Source of the DNA: Streptococcus gallinaceus
GTDB lineage: Bacteria > Bacillota > Bacilli > Lactobacillales > Streptococcaceae
Assembly (NCBI RefSeq): GCF_024170225.1
Contig: NZ_JALJXU010000001.1
Span: forward strand, 411,509-475,508
Length of the DNA: 64,000 nt
Direction of reading: 5' to 3'
In this document: one piece after another, positions 30,633 to 41,177 of the stretch
How the letters are laid out: the number at the start of each line of letters is the position of its first letter
Numbering within the stretch: position 1 is the stretch's first letter
Notes under the pieces: generated by a model
What the model was told of the DNA's origin: nothing
Database searches by the model: none
The model's input: the letters and a program-made list of their open reading frames with translations, nothing else
Translations under genes and position numbers: made by a program

Positions 30633-31762
30633 CTAGCTTTCTCGGAAAGAGTATTTAAGGATAAAGGGAGCAATGGAGGTAGATAGGATGACAACGATGA
30701 CTAGTTCAGAATAAGTAGTGGCGCTGATGATTTTTTCCGTCAGACCGATTTGAACGATAATCAAGGTCATTTCTCCTCGGCTGACCATACCGCCTCCGAT
30801 AGTCAAGGAGTCTAATTTTCCAAATTGATAGCCACGTCCGACCAAGTAACCCGGCAATAATTTTGTGAGAACAGCCATTGCAGTCAAGAGGAGGATGGTT
30901 GCAGTGTGACTCAGCATGCCATCTAGGTGAAACGGTAGGGCGATAGAAGTGAAAAAGATTGGGATAAAGAGTGTGTAGCTCAAGGTTGCAATATGTGTCT
31001 CGACTTTTTTGAGATAGCTGGTCAGACCGATTGCTAAACCGGCGAAAAATTCTCCAATAATGGCACTTATTCCTACAGCGTCAGCAAGTAAGGAGAGGGA
31101 GAAGCAGATTAGTAGCGCAAGCAGAGTTTCTTTTTCCAGAAAGTCCAGTTGTTTAGACCAACGAAAGAGAAGAGGAATCAAAAATTTCATACAAATAAAT
31201 AGGAAAATGAAAAATGCGATTTGTATGAGTGATTGGCTAAGTAGGTTGACAGAGGCTCCCGTACTGCCGACAAATACACTGAGTAAAATGACAGCCAATA
31301 TATCATCGACAACTGCTGCACCAATGATAATAGCTCCTGTTTTTGTTTTCATACGATTGTATTCTGACAGAACTTCCACAGTGATGGAGATACTAGTGGC
31401 TGCAAAGACAAGTCCGTAAAAGACGGCTGTATTGACTTCATAGCCCCAGGCGCGTGTCAATCCCCAAAATGCTGCTAAGGGGACTAGTACACCTGTCACG
31501 GCTACGAGTAGGCTAGGCTTGAGGTATTTTTTAGTAGGTCGAAATGAGCTTCGAGTCCTGCTATGAACATGAGTAGAATCACACCGACTTCCGATAAGAA
31601 GTGAATGACTTCCCCCTCATGCACCACATTGAGCAAGGCGGGTCCGAGGATGATTCCTACGAATAATTGGCAGACAATAGCTGGAATTCCGGCTTTTTTT
31701 GATAAGACAGTAGCGATGACACTGGCTAATAAAATAAATGAAATTTCAAGTAAAATATGCAT
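30633..31762 (-). pseudogene. CPA2-family cation/proton antiporter, single-base frameshift
   Basis: A KefB/NapA-type antiporter (about 376 residues if intact, around 12 membrane spans) that would exchange Na+ or K+ for H+. AGGAGA precedes ATG 31762 (MHILLEISFILL). The frame ends after AGLEAHFDLLKN, then continues in another frame as KPSLLVAVTGVLVPLAAF. On the coding strand the break is a run of six A (complement of 31527-31532); a seventh A would restore LLKKYLKPSLL. The downstream part retains DDILAVILLS and a normal end. It may be a true mutation, a slippery switch site or a sequencing error. Confidence 0.88.
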
Positions 31763-32008
31763 AGTTTCTCCTAAAAATGAGTCATAATCAACCGATATGA
31801 TACCTTTTTTCAAAAATGAATGCGAAAATGGTGCTCATTCTTCGGGTTCTGGAAAGAAGTGAGGATTGGAAATGGAATCGAAAAGAAGAAAGTGCAAATT
31901 GGACACTTTTTTCAGAAAGTAGAAGTTGGAGGAAAAAGCTGTCAAATAGCGAGGCTTTTGTGTTTTTTATGTTATAATTAGGTAATATTGTTTTGAAGGA
32001 GAAATCTT

Positions 32009-32383
32009 GTGGAAGTTACACGTCAAAAACCATTAGTAAACCAGTATCATTTTGATCTTCGCAATCAAGCTTGGGAAGCTGAAAATGGTGAACCTAAAAC
32101 TCAATTAAAAGTTGATTTTAAACTGATTGAAAAAGGTACAGAAGAAAATGTCACACGTATCATCACTATTTTGCAATTCATGATTGTTTTGGAAGATTTT
32201 GTTATTTCAGGTACCATGACACAAGGTGTGACTATTTTGGACCGAATTGTTAATGAACCAAGCGAATTTTCAGAAGAAGAGCGTCGTAGTTTGGCCCTGC
32301 CTTTGTTAGATATCTTGAAACGAATGACCTATGAAGTAACAGAGATTGCTTTGGACCAACCGGGCATCAATTTGGAGTTTTAA
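32009..32383 (+). CDS. DUF1149 family protein
   Basis: A 124-residue cytosolic protein of a family confined largely to lactobacilli and streptococci, with no known reaction. The opening [19 protein letters not shown] and the central [13 protein letters not shown] are family-like. It starts with GTG, after GAAGGAGA. Promoter TATAAT is near 31973. It is followed 5 bases later by degV in the same direction. Confidence 0.8.
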   Translation: MEVTRQKPLVNQYHFDLRNQAWEAENGEPKTQLKVDFKLIEKGTEENVTRIITILQFMIVLEDFVISGTMTQGVTILDRIVNEPSEFSEEERRSLALPLLDILKRMTYEVTEIALDQPGINLEF

Positions 32384-32387
32384 TAAA

Positions 32388-33239
32388 ATGAAAATTGCAA
32401 TCATTACAGATTCCTCAGCGGTCTTGACTCCTAGATTTGCCGAGAGAGAAAATGTATTTGTACTAGACATCCCTGTATCCATTGATGGAGTGGATTATGT
32501 TGAGGGAGTCAATTTAACAGCTCAAGAATTTTACGAAAAAATGGCTGCGACGGATGAATTGCCCAAAACAAGTCAGCCTAGTTTAGCTAGCTTGGCAGAG
32601 ATTCTCAGCCAATTGAAAAAAGATGGCTACACACATGTGGTCGGTCTCTTTTTAGCGGCGGGAATTTCTGGTTTCCATCAAAATATTCAATTCTTGATGG
32701 ATGAATTTGAAGGATTAACCATCGCATTTCCAGATACCAAAATTACCTCAGCACCGCAAGGTTACATGGCTGAAAGTGTAGAAAAATGGGCAGAAGCTGG
32801 TTCTAGTTTTGAAGAGATTTTGGAAAAATTGGAGCAGCAAATCAACCGCACTTCAGGATTTATCATGGTGGACGACTTGAATCATTTGTTCAAAGGTGGT
32901 CGTCTATCAAATGGCGCTGCGCTTTTGGGAAATCTTCTCAGCATCAAGCCAATTCTTTATTTTGATGATGAGGGAAAAATTGCCGTATACGAAAAAGTGC
33001 GTACAGAGAAGAAAGCTGTGAAGCGCTTGTTAGAAATTCTTGCAGAAAAAACTTCTGATGGAGAATACGAAATTGCCATTATCCATGCTAACGCCTTGGA
33101 AAAAGCAGAGGATTTCAAGCGTATGCTGCTGGAGCAAGGTGTACAATCAAGTATTCGAATTGTAACCTTTGGCTCTGTTATTGGAACCCATCTCGGGGCT
33201 GGCGCAGTTGGATTTGGTATCACACCCGTTATAGAGTAG
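32388..33239 (+). CDS. DegV family fatty-acid-binding protein
   Basis: A 283-residue DegV protein (FakB-like), which presents a bound fatty acid for phosphorylation by FakA. ITDSSAVL opens the protein, and the ligand-contacting TSQPS lies near residue 63. [20 protein letters not shown] is the family core (motif IKPIL), and the end reads [15 protein letters not shown] 32388 sits next to the DUF1149 stop without a strong ribosome binding site, suggesting coupling. Confidence 0.88.
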   Translation: MKIAIITDSSAVLTPRFAERENVFVLDIPVSIDGVDYVEGVNLTAQEFYEKMAATDELPKTSQPSLASLAEILSQLKKDGYTHVVGLFLAAGISGFHQNIQFLMDEFEGLTIAFPDTKITSAPQGYMAESVEKWAEAGSSFEEILEKLEQQINRTSGFIMVDDLNHLFKGGRLSNGAALLGNLLSIKPILYFDDEGKIAVYEKVRTEKKAVKRLLEILAEKTSDGEYEIAIIHANALEKAEDFKRMLLEQGVQSSIRIVTFGSVIGTHLGAGAVGFGITPVIE

Positions 33240-33248
33240 GAGACAGAC

Positions 33249-34013
33249 ATGATTAAGGTCATTATTGCAGGTTTTAAAGGTAAAATGGGCTCAACAGCCA
33301 TGCAAATGGTACAAGAAGATGCAGATTTGATCTTATCAGCTCTGGTTGACCCTTTTGCTACAGAAAAAGAAATAGATGGTGTACCTGTTTTTACAGCCAA
33401 AGAAGACATGGTAGGGTTTGAAGCAGATGTCTGGGTGGATTTTACCACACCAAAGTTTGCCTATGAAAATACCCGATTTGCTTTGGAAAATGGTTGGGCA
33501 CCTGTTGTCGGAACAACAGGCTTTACACCAGAAGAAATCGATGAATTAGTTGCCTTGTCTGCTCAGAAAAAATTGGGAGGATTGATTGCTCCCAACTTCG
33601 CAATCGGTGCCATTTTGCTCATGGAATTCGCTGCAAAAGCAGCTAAATATTTCCCGAATTTGGAAATTATCGAATTGCACCATGATAAGAAGAAAGATGC
33701 ACCAAGCGGTACAGCCATCAAGACCGCTGAATTGATTTCGAAAGTACGTGCTTCACAAATACAAGGAGCTGCAGATGAGGAAGAATTGATTGCAGGAGCA
33801 CGTGGGGCAGAATTTGATGGCTTCCGTATTCATTCTGTTCGTTTGCCGGGCCTAGTTGCCCACCAGGAAGTCATTTTTGGAGCGCAGGGAGAGGGAGTGA
33901 CCATTCGTCATGACTCCTATGACCGTGTTTCTTTCATGAGCGGTGTCAATTTAGGAATCAAAGAAGTAGTGAAACGCGAGCAACTCGTGTATGGTTTGGA
34001 ACATTTATTATGA
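33249..34013 (+). CDS. dapB: 4-hydroxy-tetrahydrodipicolinate reductase
   Basis: Reduces the DapA product with NAD(P)H in lysine and peptidoglycan precursor synthesis. The Rossmann loop is [19 protein letters not shown] follows, and the catalytic segment [15 protein letters not shown] carries the His-His and Lys. The 254 residues are normal. It overlaps cca by 4 bases (ATGA). No other dap gene is nearby. Confidence 0.95.
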   Translation: MIKVIIAGFKGKMGSTAMQMVQEDADLILSALVDPFATEKEIDGVPVFTAKEDMVGFEADVWVDFTTPKFAYENTRFALENGWAPVVGTTGFTPEEIDELVALSAQKKLGGLIAPNFAIGAILLMEFAAKAAKYFPNLEIIELHHDKKKDAPSGTAIKTAELISKVRASQIQGAADEEELIAGARGAEFDGFRIHSVRLPGLVAHQEVIFGAQGEGVTIRHDSYDRVSFMSGVNLGIKEVVKREQLVYGLEHLL

Positions 34014-35218
34014 AATTAAACAATTTGCCTTCTGAATTTCAGGAGGCTTTGCCGATTTTAGAGAAAATTAAAGCTGCTGGCTACGATGCCTATTTTGTAG
34101 GCGGTTCAGTGCGAGATGCTATTTTGGGCCGTCACATTCATGATGTGGACATTGCAACGAGTTCTTATCCGCAGGAAACCAAGCAGATTTTTCGTCGTAC
34201 AGTGGATGTGGGAATTGAGCACGGGACAGTTTTGGTCCTTGAAGGTGCGCATGAATACGAAGTGACCACTTTCCGGACGGAGGATGTCTATGTGGATTTT
34301 CGTCGTCCCAGTCAGGTTTCTTTTGTGCGCTCTCTTGAAGAAGACCTCAAGCGCCGTGATTTCACGGTCAACGCTTTTGCACTGGACGAGAAAGCTCAAG
34401 TTATTGACCTCTTTGAAGGTTTAGCGGACTTGGATGGGAAAATCCTGCGGGCCGTTGGAGTGCCAAGCGAGCGATTTGGTGAGGACGCCTTACGCATCAT
34501 GCGGGGGTTCCGTTTTGCAGCGGTACTTGATTTTGAAATTGAACCTGCGACTTTTCAGGCCATGCGGGAAACAGCTCCCCTGTTGGAAAAAATTTCTGTC
34601 GAGCGGATTTTCATTGAATTTGATAAGCTGTTACTGGCACATTTTTGGCGCAAAGGTTTGCAGGCTTTGATTGATACAGAGGCTTATCAGTATTTGCCTT
34701 GCCTCGCCAATCAGGCTCCTCATTTGCAAAATATGATTGAAGGTTTGTCAGAAGATGCTCAGTTTACTAGCTCAGAGCAGGCTTGGGCGATGTTATTGAT
34801 TGCACTGGAAGTCAAGGATCCTAAGAAGTTTTGTCGCAAGTGGAAGACATCCAATGATTTTATGAAATCAGTCTGTCAGCTAGTGGAGCTATGGCAGTTG
34901 CGATTAGAAGGGGCATACGATAAGCAAGCTTGTTACAAATATGGAAAATATCAGCTTACTTTGGTAGAAGAACTGCGCCAATTACAAGGGTTGGCAGTTG
35001 ATTTTGCCTTGATAGAGCAGTTAGACCAGAGTCTGACCATTCACGATAAGCACGAAATTGTGGTCAATGGTGGTAATTTGATCCAAGAATTTGGCTTGAA
35101 ACCAGGACCAGATTTGGGACGGATCTTGCAGGAAATTGAGTTTGCCATTGTAGATGGGCACTTGGAAAATGAACAAGAAGCGATTCTTGATTTTGTTAAA
35201 GAGAAAGGAAGAGTATGA
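34010..35218 (+). CDS. cca: CCA-adding tRNA nucleotidyltransferase
   Basis: Adds or repairs the 3' CCA of tRNAs. Class II nucleotidyltransferase of 402 residues: catalytic [11 protein letters not shown] with HDVDIA, template region RRDFTVNAF, and [15 protein letters not shown]. Helical body and tail domains follow. It is coupled by 4-base overlaps to dapB upstream and the ABC-F gene downstream. Confidence 0.95.
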   Translation: MKLNNLPSEFQEALPILEKIKAAGYDAYFVGGSVRDAILGRHIHDVDIATSSYPQETKQIFRRTVDVGIEHGTVLVLEGAHEYEVTTFRTEDVYVDFRRPSQVSFVRSLEEDLKRRDFTVNAFALDEKAQVIDLFEGLADLDGKILRAVGVPSERFGEDALRIMRGFRFAAVLDFEIEPATFQAMRETAPLLEKISVERIFIEFDKLLLAHFWRKGLQALIDTEAYQYLPCLANQAPHLQNMIEGLSEDAQFTSSEQAWAMLLIALEVKDPKKFCRKWKTSNDFMKSVCQLVELWQLRLEGAYDKQACYKYGKYQLTLVEELRQLQGLAVDFALIEQLDQSLTIHDKHEIVVNGGNLIQEFGLKPGPDLGRILQEIEFAIVDGHLENEQEAILDFVKEKGRV

Positions 35219-37080
35219 GCGATTTTATTGTTGAAAAATTGAGTAAATCAGTTGGCGATAAGACTGTTTTTTCGGATATTTCATTTATTATTCATGACTT
35301 GGATCGGATTGGGATTGTTGGGGTCAATGGGACAGGAAAGACGACCTTGTTGGATGTCATTTCTGGGAAATTAGGCTTTGACGGGGATACTTTACCATTC
35401 AAGTCTAAAAATGATTACAAGATTGCCTATTTGACACAGGAACCAGATTTTGATGACTCAAAAACGATTTTGGACACCGTTCTTTCATCGGATTTACGAG
35501 AAATTCAAGTTATTCGGGAATACGAAAGCCTGCTTTCTGACTACGATGAAGCCAATCAGGCTCGATTGGAAAAAGTCATGGCGGAAATGGATGCTCTCAA
35601 TGCTTGGGAAGTTGAAAGTCAAGTCAAAACAGTCTTGTCTAAATTAGGCTTGAATGATGTGACTCAGAAGGTGGTCGACTTATCGGGCGGGCTTCGTCGT
35701 CGGGTACAATTAGCGCAGACCTTGTTAGGAAATGATGACTTGCTACTTCTTGATGAGCCGACCAACCATCTGGACATTGATACCATCGAATGGTTGCAAA
35801 CCTATCTCAAATCCTCTAAAAAAACTGTTCTTTTCATTACCCACGATCGTTATTTTTTGGACAATCTAGCGACACGCATTTTTGAATTAGACCGAGCTGG
35901 TTTGGTTGAATACCAAGGGAATTATCAGGATTATGTTCGATTAAAGGCCGAGCAAGATGAGCGCGATGCGGCCTTGCGTCATAAAAAAGAACAACTTTAT
36001 AAGCAAGAATTAAGCTGGATGCGCCGTCAGCCACAAGCACGCGCTACCAAGCAACAGGCGCGTATCAATCGTTTTCATGATTTGAAGGGGGATTTGGCGC
36101 ACACGGTAGACGATAGTGAGTTGGAAATCAATTTTGAAACCAGTCGTATCGGGAAAAAAGTGATTGAGTTTGAAGATGTTGACTTTTCATTTCCAAACAA
36201 AACTATCCTGCATCACTTTAACCTCTTGGTGCAAAATAAGGACCGTATTGGGATTGTCGGCGACAACGGTATGGGCAAATCTACCTTGCTGAACTTGATT
36301 GCAGGCGACTTGGAACCAAGTGCTGGTAAGCTCAGTATCGGAGAAACGATTCGGATTGGCTATTTTTCTCAGCAAATCAAAGGTTTGGATGAAAGCAAGC
36401 GCGTCATCAATTATTTACAGGAAGTGGCCGAAGAAGCGCACACGACGTCTGGCATGGTTTCCATTGCAGACTTGCTGGAGCAATTTCTCTTTCCGCGCAA
36501 CATGCATGGAACCTTGATTGAAAAGTTATCTGGTGGAGAAAAGAAACGCCTCTATCTCTTGAAAATCTTGTTGGAACGCCCAAATGTCTTGCTCTTAGAT
36601 GAGCCGACAAATGATTTGGACATCGCGACGCTGACCGTCTTTGAAAATTTCTTGCAAAACTTTGCAGGGCCTGTGATTACAGTCAGTCACGACCGATACT
36701 TCCTAGATAAGGTTGCCAACAAAATTTTGGCTTTTGAAGAAGGCAAGGTCCGTGAATTCTTCGGAAACTATACGGATTATTTGGATGAAAAAGCCTTTTT
36801 AGCTTCTAGTGCAGCCATTTCCCAAGAGAAAAAAGAAAAAGTCGAGCGCGTCCGTGAAGAGAAAAAACGGATGACCTATTTTGAAAAGCAAGAGTGGGGC
36901 AGTATAGAGGGGGAAATCAGCACTTTAGAAGACCGCATCGCTGAAATTGAAGAAGAAATGCTGACATGTGGCAGTGATTTTACAAAGTTGTCTGATTTGC
37001 AAAAGGAATTAGATGAGAAAAATGACCTCTTGCTTGAAAAGTATGAGCGCTACGAGTATTTGAGTGAATTGGAGAGCTAA
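35215..37080 (+). CDS. ABC-F family ATPase, Uup-like
   Basis: A cytosolic tandem ATPase of 621 residues acting on ribosomes, not a transporter. Nucleotide domain 1 has [22 protein letters not shown] and [10 protein letters not shown]; a linker rich in Lys/Glu/Arg follows; domain 2 has [22 protein letters not shown] and [12 protein letters not shown]-terminal coiled coil of about 80 residues (from [13 protein letters not shown]) is the Uup hallmark. No resistance context is present, so housekeeping is likely. It overlaps cca by 4 bases. Confidence 0.9.
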   Translation: MSDFIVEKLSKSVGDKTVFSDISFIIHDLDRIGIVGVNGTGKTTLLDVISGKLGFDGDTLPFKSKNDYKIAYLTQEPDFDDSKTILDTVLSSDLREIQVIREYESLLSDYDEANQARLEKVMAEMDALNAWEVESQVKTVLSKLGLNDVTQKVVDLSGGLRRRVQLAQTLLGNDDLLLLDEPTNHLDIDTIEWLQTYLKSSKKTVLFITHDRYFLDNLATRIFELDRAGLVEYQGNYQDYVRLKAEQDERDAALRHKKEQLYKQELSWMRRQPQARATKQQARINRFHDLKGDLAHTVDDSELEINFETSRIGKKVIEFEDVDFSFPNKTILHHFNLLVQNKDRIGIVGDNGMGKSTLLNLIAGDLEPSAGKLSIGETIRIGYFSQQIKGLDESKRVINYLQEVAEEAHTTSGMVSIADLLEQFLFPRNMHGTLIEKLSGGEKKRLYLLKILLERPNVLLLDEPTNDLDIATLTVFENFLQNFAGPVITVSHDRYFLDKVANKILAFEEGKVREFFGNYTDYLDEKAFLASSAAISQEKKEKVERVREEKKRMTYFEKQEWGSIEGEISTLEDRIAEIEEEMLTCGSDFTKLSDLQKELDEKNDLLLEKYERYEYLSELES

Positions 37081-37083
37081 GAC

Positions 37084-37425
37084 ATGATGCATAAGATGAT
37101 GATTGCTTATGTCCTGCTCTATATTTTGGTCGTTTTAGGTTCGGCTTTTTATAGTTATTTTAAAAGTAAAAAAATGAACGGTCTACGTTTGGGTCTGACG
37201 CTTGTGGCAACCGTATTAGTTGCAGGAAGTCTCTTTTCCTATGTGCAGGCCTATCAGCCTATTCAGATGCTGGGCTTTGCTATTGGATTTACCAGTATTT
37301 CCAGCCTGTTTCTCTACAACAGTTTAGTTGGTGAGGGTAATAAATTTAGTGTCATGTTTGGCTTGAGTTTTTTACGCTTAATCATTCATTTGCAGCTGCT
37401 TGCTTGTTTGTATATTTTCCGGTAA
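37084..37425 (+). CDS. small membrane protein, four predicted spans
   Basis: Not recognised with certainty. The 113-residue hydrophobic protein has four likely spans (about residues 7-25, 34-53, 58-80, 92-112) and a KSKK loop after the first. It begins 3 bases after the ABC-F stop and is presumably co-transcribed. Similar short membrane proteins occur in other streptococci; no function is evident. Confidence 0.7.
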   Translation: MMHKMMIAYVLLYILVVLGSAFYSYFKSKKMNGLRLGLTLVATVLVAGSLFSYVQAYQPIQMLGFAIGFTSISSLFLYNSLVGEGNKFSVMFGLSFLRLIIHLQLLACLYIFR

Positions 37426-37452
37426 ACAAATTAAAGCGAAAGAGTTACAATT

Positions 37453-37492
37453 AATGAAAAGGGTTTTGCAAACCTTTTCATTATGATATAAT
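37453..37492 (+). promoter_or_regulatory. glk promoter with overlapping palindrome
   Basis: AATGAAAAGG (37453-37462) and CCTTTTCATT (37473-37482) form a perfect 10-bp inverted repeat. It covers the -35 region ahead of TGaTATAAT (37484-37492). It could be an operator or the end of the previous transcript; there is no T-run after it. Confidence 0.55.
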
Positions 37493-37521
37493 AGAATTAA
37501 TCATGAAAGTAGGAGATAAGT

Positions 37522-38481
37522 ATGTCTAAAAAAATTATCGGTATCGACTTAGGTGGTACATCGATTAAATTTGCAATTTTAACGCAAGAAGGTGAAATTC
37601 AGGAAAAATGGTCTATTAAGACGAATGTCTTGGATGAAGGTAGTCACATTGTGCCGGATATTATTGAAAGTATTCAGCACAAATTGTCTACACACGGTTT
37701 AACAAAAGATGACTTTGTCGGAATTGGAATGGGTTCACCCGGTGTAGTGGACAGCCAAGCAGGAACCGTTATTGGTGCCTATAATCTTGATTGGAAAGAA
37801 CTGCAACCTGTTAAAGAACAAATTGAGTCAGCGCTTGAAATTCCATTCTTCATTGATAATGATGCCAATGTTGCAGCCCTTGGGGAACAGTGGGTTGGTG
37901 CTGGTGAGAATAATCCAAACGTTGTCTTCATGACTCTTGGAACAGGTGTCGGTGGCGGCGTTGTTGCAGATGGACGCCTCTTACATGGTGTTGCAGGTGC
38001 GGCAGGTGAGCTTGGCCACATCACGGTTGATTTTGATGCGCCGATTGCTTGTACTTGTGGTAAAAAAGGTTGTTTGGAAACTGTCGCATCAGCTACGGGT
38101 ATCGTTAATTTGACTCGTCGCTACGCAGAAGAATATGCAGGTCAAGCACAACTCAAGAAAATGATTGACGACGGTCAAGAAGTAACTGCAAAAGACGTCT
38201 TTGACTTGGCCAAAGAAGGAGACGATTTGGCTCTTATCGTCTATAAGAATTTCTCTCGTTATTTGGGAATTGCTTGTGCAAATATTGCCAGCGTCTTGAA
38301 CCCAGCCTATATCGTTATCGGTGGCGGTGTATCTGCTGCAGGCGACTTCCTCCTCAAAGGTCTACAAGAAACATACGATGCGAATACTTTCCCACAAATC
38401 CGCACATCAACCAAATTATCATTAGCAAACCTTGGTAATGATGCAGGAGTGATCGGCGCAGCATCCCTTGTCTTGAAATAA
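37522..38481 (+). CDS. glk: glucokinase (ROK family)
   Basis: Phosphorylates free glucose with ATP. ROK protein of 319 residues: N-terminal phosphate loop GIDLGGTSIKFA, active-site IDNDANVAALGE with the catalytic Asp near residue 114, LGTGVGGGVV, and the zinc motif CTCGKKGCLETVAS. AGGAGA lies 7 bases before the ATG. Free glucose from beta-glucan or disaccharide breakdown would enter glycolysis here, which fits the island just downstream. Its last codons are repeated at 44439-44455. Confidence 0.96.
   Translation: MSKKIIGIDLGGTSIKFAILTQEGEIQEKWSIKTNVLDEGSHIVPDIIESIQHKLSTHGLTKDDFVGIGMGSPGVVDSQAGTVIGAYNLDWKELQPVKEQIESALEIPFFIDNDANVAALGEQWVGAGENNPNVVFMTLGTGVGGGVVADGRLLHGVAGAAGELGHITVDFDAPIACTCGKKGCLETVASATGIVNLTRRYAEEYAGQAQLKKMIDDGQEVTAKDVFDLAKEGDDLALIVYKNFSRYLGIACANIASVLNPAYIVIGGGVSAAGDFLLKGLQETYDANTFPQIRTSTKLSLANLGNDAGVIGAASLVLK
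38465..38481 (+). repeat. direct repeat, left copy (glk 3' end)
   Basis: CCCTTGTCTTGAAATAA encodes the glk C-terminal LVLK and stop. It is repeated exactly at 44439-44455, beyond the beta-glucan gene cluster. Confidence 0.85.
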
Positions 38482-38487
38482 TAAAAT

Positions 38488-38524
38488 AAAAAATACTTCT
38501 GATTATTTATCAGAAGTATTTTTT
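38488..38524. terminator. bidirectional terminator, glk and ROK regulator
   Basis: ATACTTCTGAT and ATCAGAAGTAT pair around TATTT, with A-tract and T-tract flanks, between convergent genes. Confidence 0.92.
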
Positions 38525-39710
38525 ATTGTCGTTCAAATTCAAGTGTTGTTTTATAAAGGGCTAAGGCGACGCCGCCTAAAGAACCACGAAAATCATCATA
38601 CGGCTCAACTAGAATTATCTGTGGACTGCCGATTAAATTGCTACTGAATTCGTTTAACAGTCGATGCAACTCTATTTCTAAAGTTTTATGATTAAATAAT
38701 GGACTATGAATAAAAATTTTATTTGCATCAATTAGATTTCCAAGATTGAGTAAGACCTGGACGATATATTTGATAGCTTGGTGAAATAAATTGATAATTT
38801 CCCCATCTCCATAATCATAAGCTAAAAAGAGGTGATTTAAGGTGAGCTCTGTTTGGCCATCTAAGATATTTTTTAAAAAGGTACTAACATTGCTTTCAGC
38901 TAGTAAAGTTGCTTTTTTGATAAGCCAGCTTTCGCTTGCATAGGTTTGCAAACAGCCCCGCTTGCCACATTCGCAAATTTCCCCATCTGCCTGGACAATT
39001 GTATGTCCAACTTCACCTACATTGGGATTGGTTCGGCCATAAATTCGACCTTCATACATATAAGATAAATGCATTCCCCTTCTAAAGTGAAAATAAATAA
39101 AGTTATCCTTATTCTCTCCTTTAGAAAAGAGACGTTTAGCCAAAGACATCGCATTTACATTATTTGAGAAGAATACTGGGATTGATAGACTGTTTTTAAT
39201 AATATCAAGATTAAAGTTTTTCCAAAGAGGATTATTTGTATGTACTTTTCCTTCATTAAAGTAGCGGCCAGGTAGGCATATCCCAATTGCTGTAATGGGT
39301 CGGTCACAAAAAGACATAAAATCTGAAAGGTATTGAATATATAATTGATGACCGTTCTCAGAAATTTCAGAGATTAATAAAGTATATTCTTTTTGATACA
39401 TAATATTTCCTAAATTATCTGCAAGTGTATAGGTAAATTCTCGTTCTGAAATTTCGCTCCCGATATAATAAGAATGGGCTTCTCGTATACTGAGTAATTT
39501 TTTCTTTCGTCCAACCTTGGGCTTTACTTGTGTGCTTTCTCCAATTTCTTCGACGATTCCTTGTTGAATAAGATCAGCAGTAATACTAGTAGTGGTAGCA
39601 GGGGTTATGCCTGTAGCAGTAGCAATATCAGTGCGTGAGATTTCTCCGGAAATATAGATCTGCTCTAATACGCTAGAGCGGAGTCTATGTTGGATTTTAG
39701 AAGTTTTCAT
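38523..39710 (-). CDS. ROK-family transcriptional repressor of the beta-glucan island
   Basis: A 395-residue NagC/XylR-type regulator. An N-terminal winged helix-turn-helix (ISRTDIATATGITPATTTSIT, motif TGITPATTT near residue 35) precedes a ROK sugar-binding domain with the zinc motif CECGKRGCLQ. The kinase active-site Asp is replaced: FFSNNVNAM stands where kinases have NDANA, so it should bind sugar without phosphorylating it. It is divergent from the PTS operon and presumably represses it. AAAAGGAG precedes its ATG within an inverted repeat (39715-39736). Confidence 0.88.
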   Translation of the reverse strand: MKTSKIQHRLRSSVLEQIYISGEISRTDIATATGITPATTTSITADLIQQGIVEEIGESTQVKPKVGRKKKLLSIREAHSYYIGSEISEREFTYTLADNLGNIMYQKEYTLLISEISENGHQLYIQYLSDFMSFCDRPITAIGICLPGRYFNEGKVHTNNPLWKNFNLDIIKNSLSIPVFFSNNVNAMSLAKRLFSKGENKDNFIYFHFRRGMHLSYMYEGRIYGRTNPNVGEVGHTIVQADGEICECGKRGCLQTYASESWLIKKATLLAESNVSTFLKNILDGQTELTLNHLFLAYDYGDGEIINLFHQAIKYIVQVLLNLGNLIDANKIFIHSPLFNHKTLEIELHRLLNEFSSNLIGSPQIILVEPYDDFRGSLGGVALALYKTTLEFERQ

Positions 39711-39897
39711 ATTCTGTTTAGCTCCTTTTAAACAGTATAAGATATTTTTAAAAAATAATCAATTAATTATCTAATATCTGTTTACCGTGGTAATTGATAA
39801 CAAAAAATAAAAAAACACTTGACATGGCTTTTATTTAGTTATAAAATGTAATTAAATAAAAAGAAAACGCTTCCTTTTGGAAGCTGGGAGAATGGAC
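39711..39897. promoter_or_regulatory. divergent control region, ROK regulator and PTS operon
   Basis: On the plus strand, TTGACA (39819-39824), a 17-base spacer and TAAAAT (39842-39847) form the PTS promoter. AGAAAACGCTTCCT (39862-39875) is a good cre site just downstream, so CcpA should repress. CTGTTT and AAACAG at 39715-39736 flank the regulator's ribosome binding site, and several AGATATT/AATATCT elements lie in between; these are candidate operators. Confidence 0.65.
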
Positions 39898-41163
39898 ATG
39901 AACGATCTATTACAAAAGAAGTTGTTGCCTGTCGCTATGCGTTTAGGGAATAATAAGTTTATGATTGCGATTCGAGATGGAATTACTTACTCGATGCCGC
40001 TTATCATTATTGGCTCTCTCTTTATGATTATTGCGAGTTTCCCTATCCCTGGATGGGAAAAATGGCTTGGAGATATTGGAGTTGCTGGCTATTTGTGGAA
40101 AGGAGTAGATAGTAGCTTTGGTCTAGTAGGGCTTGTCTCTAGTTTTGCAACTACCTATACATTAGTGAAACAGTATAAGCAAGATGGAATTCCCGCAGGT
40201 ATTGTTTCCTTATCAGCATTTATCACAGTGACTCCTTTTATCACTGGTGAAGCAGGCAGTGGGATTCCAACATCTTACATGGCTTCGAAGGGACTTTTTA
40301 TAGCAATTATTTTAGGATTATTAAATGGGTATATTTATCAATGGTTTTTAAATAAAGATATCCGAATCAGAATGCCAGACGGTGTGCCACCTGCTGTTTC
40401 TAAGAGTTTTAGTGCTCTTATTCCAGGTGCGGTCATTATTACTAGTTGGTTGATTCTATTTGGATTCCTTGACAAATGTGGTTTACCAAATGTTCATGAC
40501 ATTGCGCAAGTTGTATTGGGAGGACCACTCGGTTTACTCGGTAGCAATGTTTTAGGTTTGTCTGTTATTGTGGTGCTGAATAGTCTCTTCTGGTTTGCCG
40601 GTTTACATGGAGGAAATATTGTAAATAGCGTCATAAAACCAGTTTTATTAGCCAACCTAGATGCTAACCGTACAGCTTATCAGGCAGGAGAAGCATTGCC
40701 AAATATCTTTACAAGTGTATTTGTTGATAATTTTGTATTTATCGGCGGTGGAGGAGCTACAATTGGTTTAGTAATTGCTATGTTCTACCTTGCAAGAAAG
40801 AAAAATGCAAGTAAACAGATGAAGACACTTTCTCCAGTTACATTTTTGCCAGGTCTGTTTAATATTAATGAACCTACAATGTTTGGTGTACCAATTGTTT
40901 TGAATGTATTATTGCTTATTCCGTTTGTTCTAGCACCAATTATCAATCTTTATATTGCATGGGGAGCTATGGCAAGTGGATTAGTTCCATTGACATATAC
41001 AGATCCAGGTTGGACTATGCCACCAGTGATTAGTGGTCTATTGGCAACAGGAAGTATTAAAGGGGCTATCTTACAGGTATTGCTCATTATTATTGATGTT
41101 TTGCTGTATCTGCCATTTATCATGAGTATCGAAAAAGGATTTAAAAAGAACGAGGAAGGATAG
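39898..41163 (+). CDS. PTS EIIC, cellobiose/lactose family
   Basis: Membrane channel of a beta-glucoside PTS, 421 residues with about 10 spans. It opens MNDLLQKKLLPVAMRLGNNKF, typical of CelB/LicC (motif MRLGNNK), and contains FWFAGLHGGNIV and the conserved NINEPTMFGVPIVLN segment near residue 323. GGGAG precedes ATG 39898 by 7 bases; the ATG 6 bases earlier is too close. Its partner EIIB and EIIA are encoded at the far end of the same operon, after the GH16 gene. The neighbouring glucanase suggests laminari- or cello-oligosaccharide uptake. Confidence 0.9.
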   Translation: MNDLLQKKLLPVAMRLGNNKFMIAIRDGITYSMPLIIIGSLFMIIASFPIPGWEKWLGDIGVAGYLWKGVDSSFGLVGLVSSFATTYTLVKQYKQDGIPAGIVSLSAFITVTPFITGEAGSGIPTSYMASKGLFIAIILGLLNGYIYQWFLNKDIRIRMPDGVPPAVSKSFSALIPGAVIITSWLILFGFLDKCGLPNVHDIAQVVLGGPLGLLGSNVLGLSVIVVLNSLFWFAGLHGGNIVNSVIKPVLLANLDANRTAYQAGEALPNIFTSVFVDNFVFIGGGGATIGLVIAMFYLARKKNASKQMKTLSPVTFLPGLFNINEPTMFGVPIVLNVLLLIPFVLAPIINLYIAWGAMASGLVPLTYTDPGWTMPPVISGLLATGSIKGAILQVLLIIIDVLLYLPFIMSIEKGFKKNEEG

Positions 41164-41177
41164 TGTGGTGCAATCAG

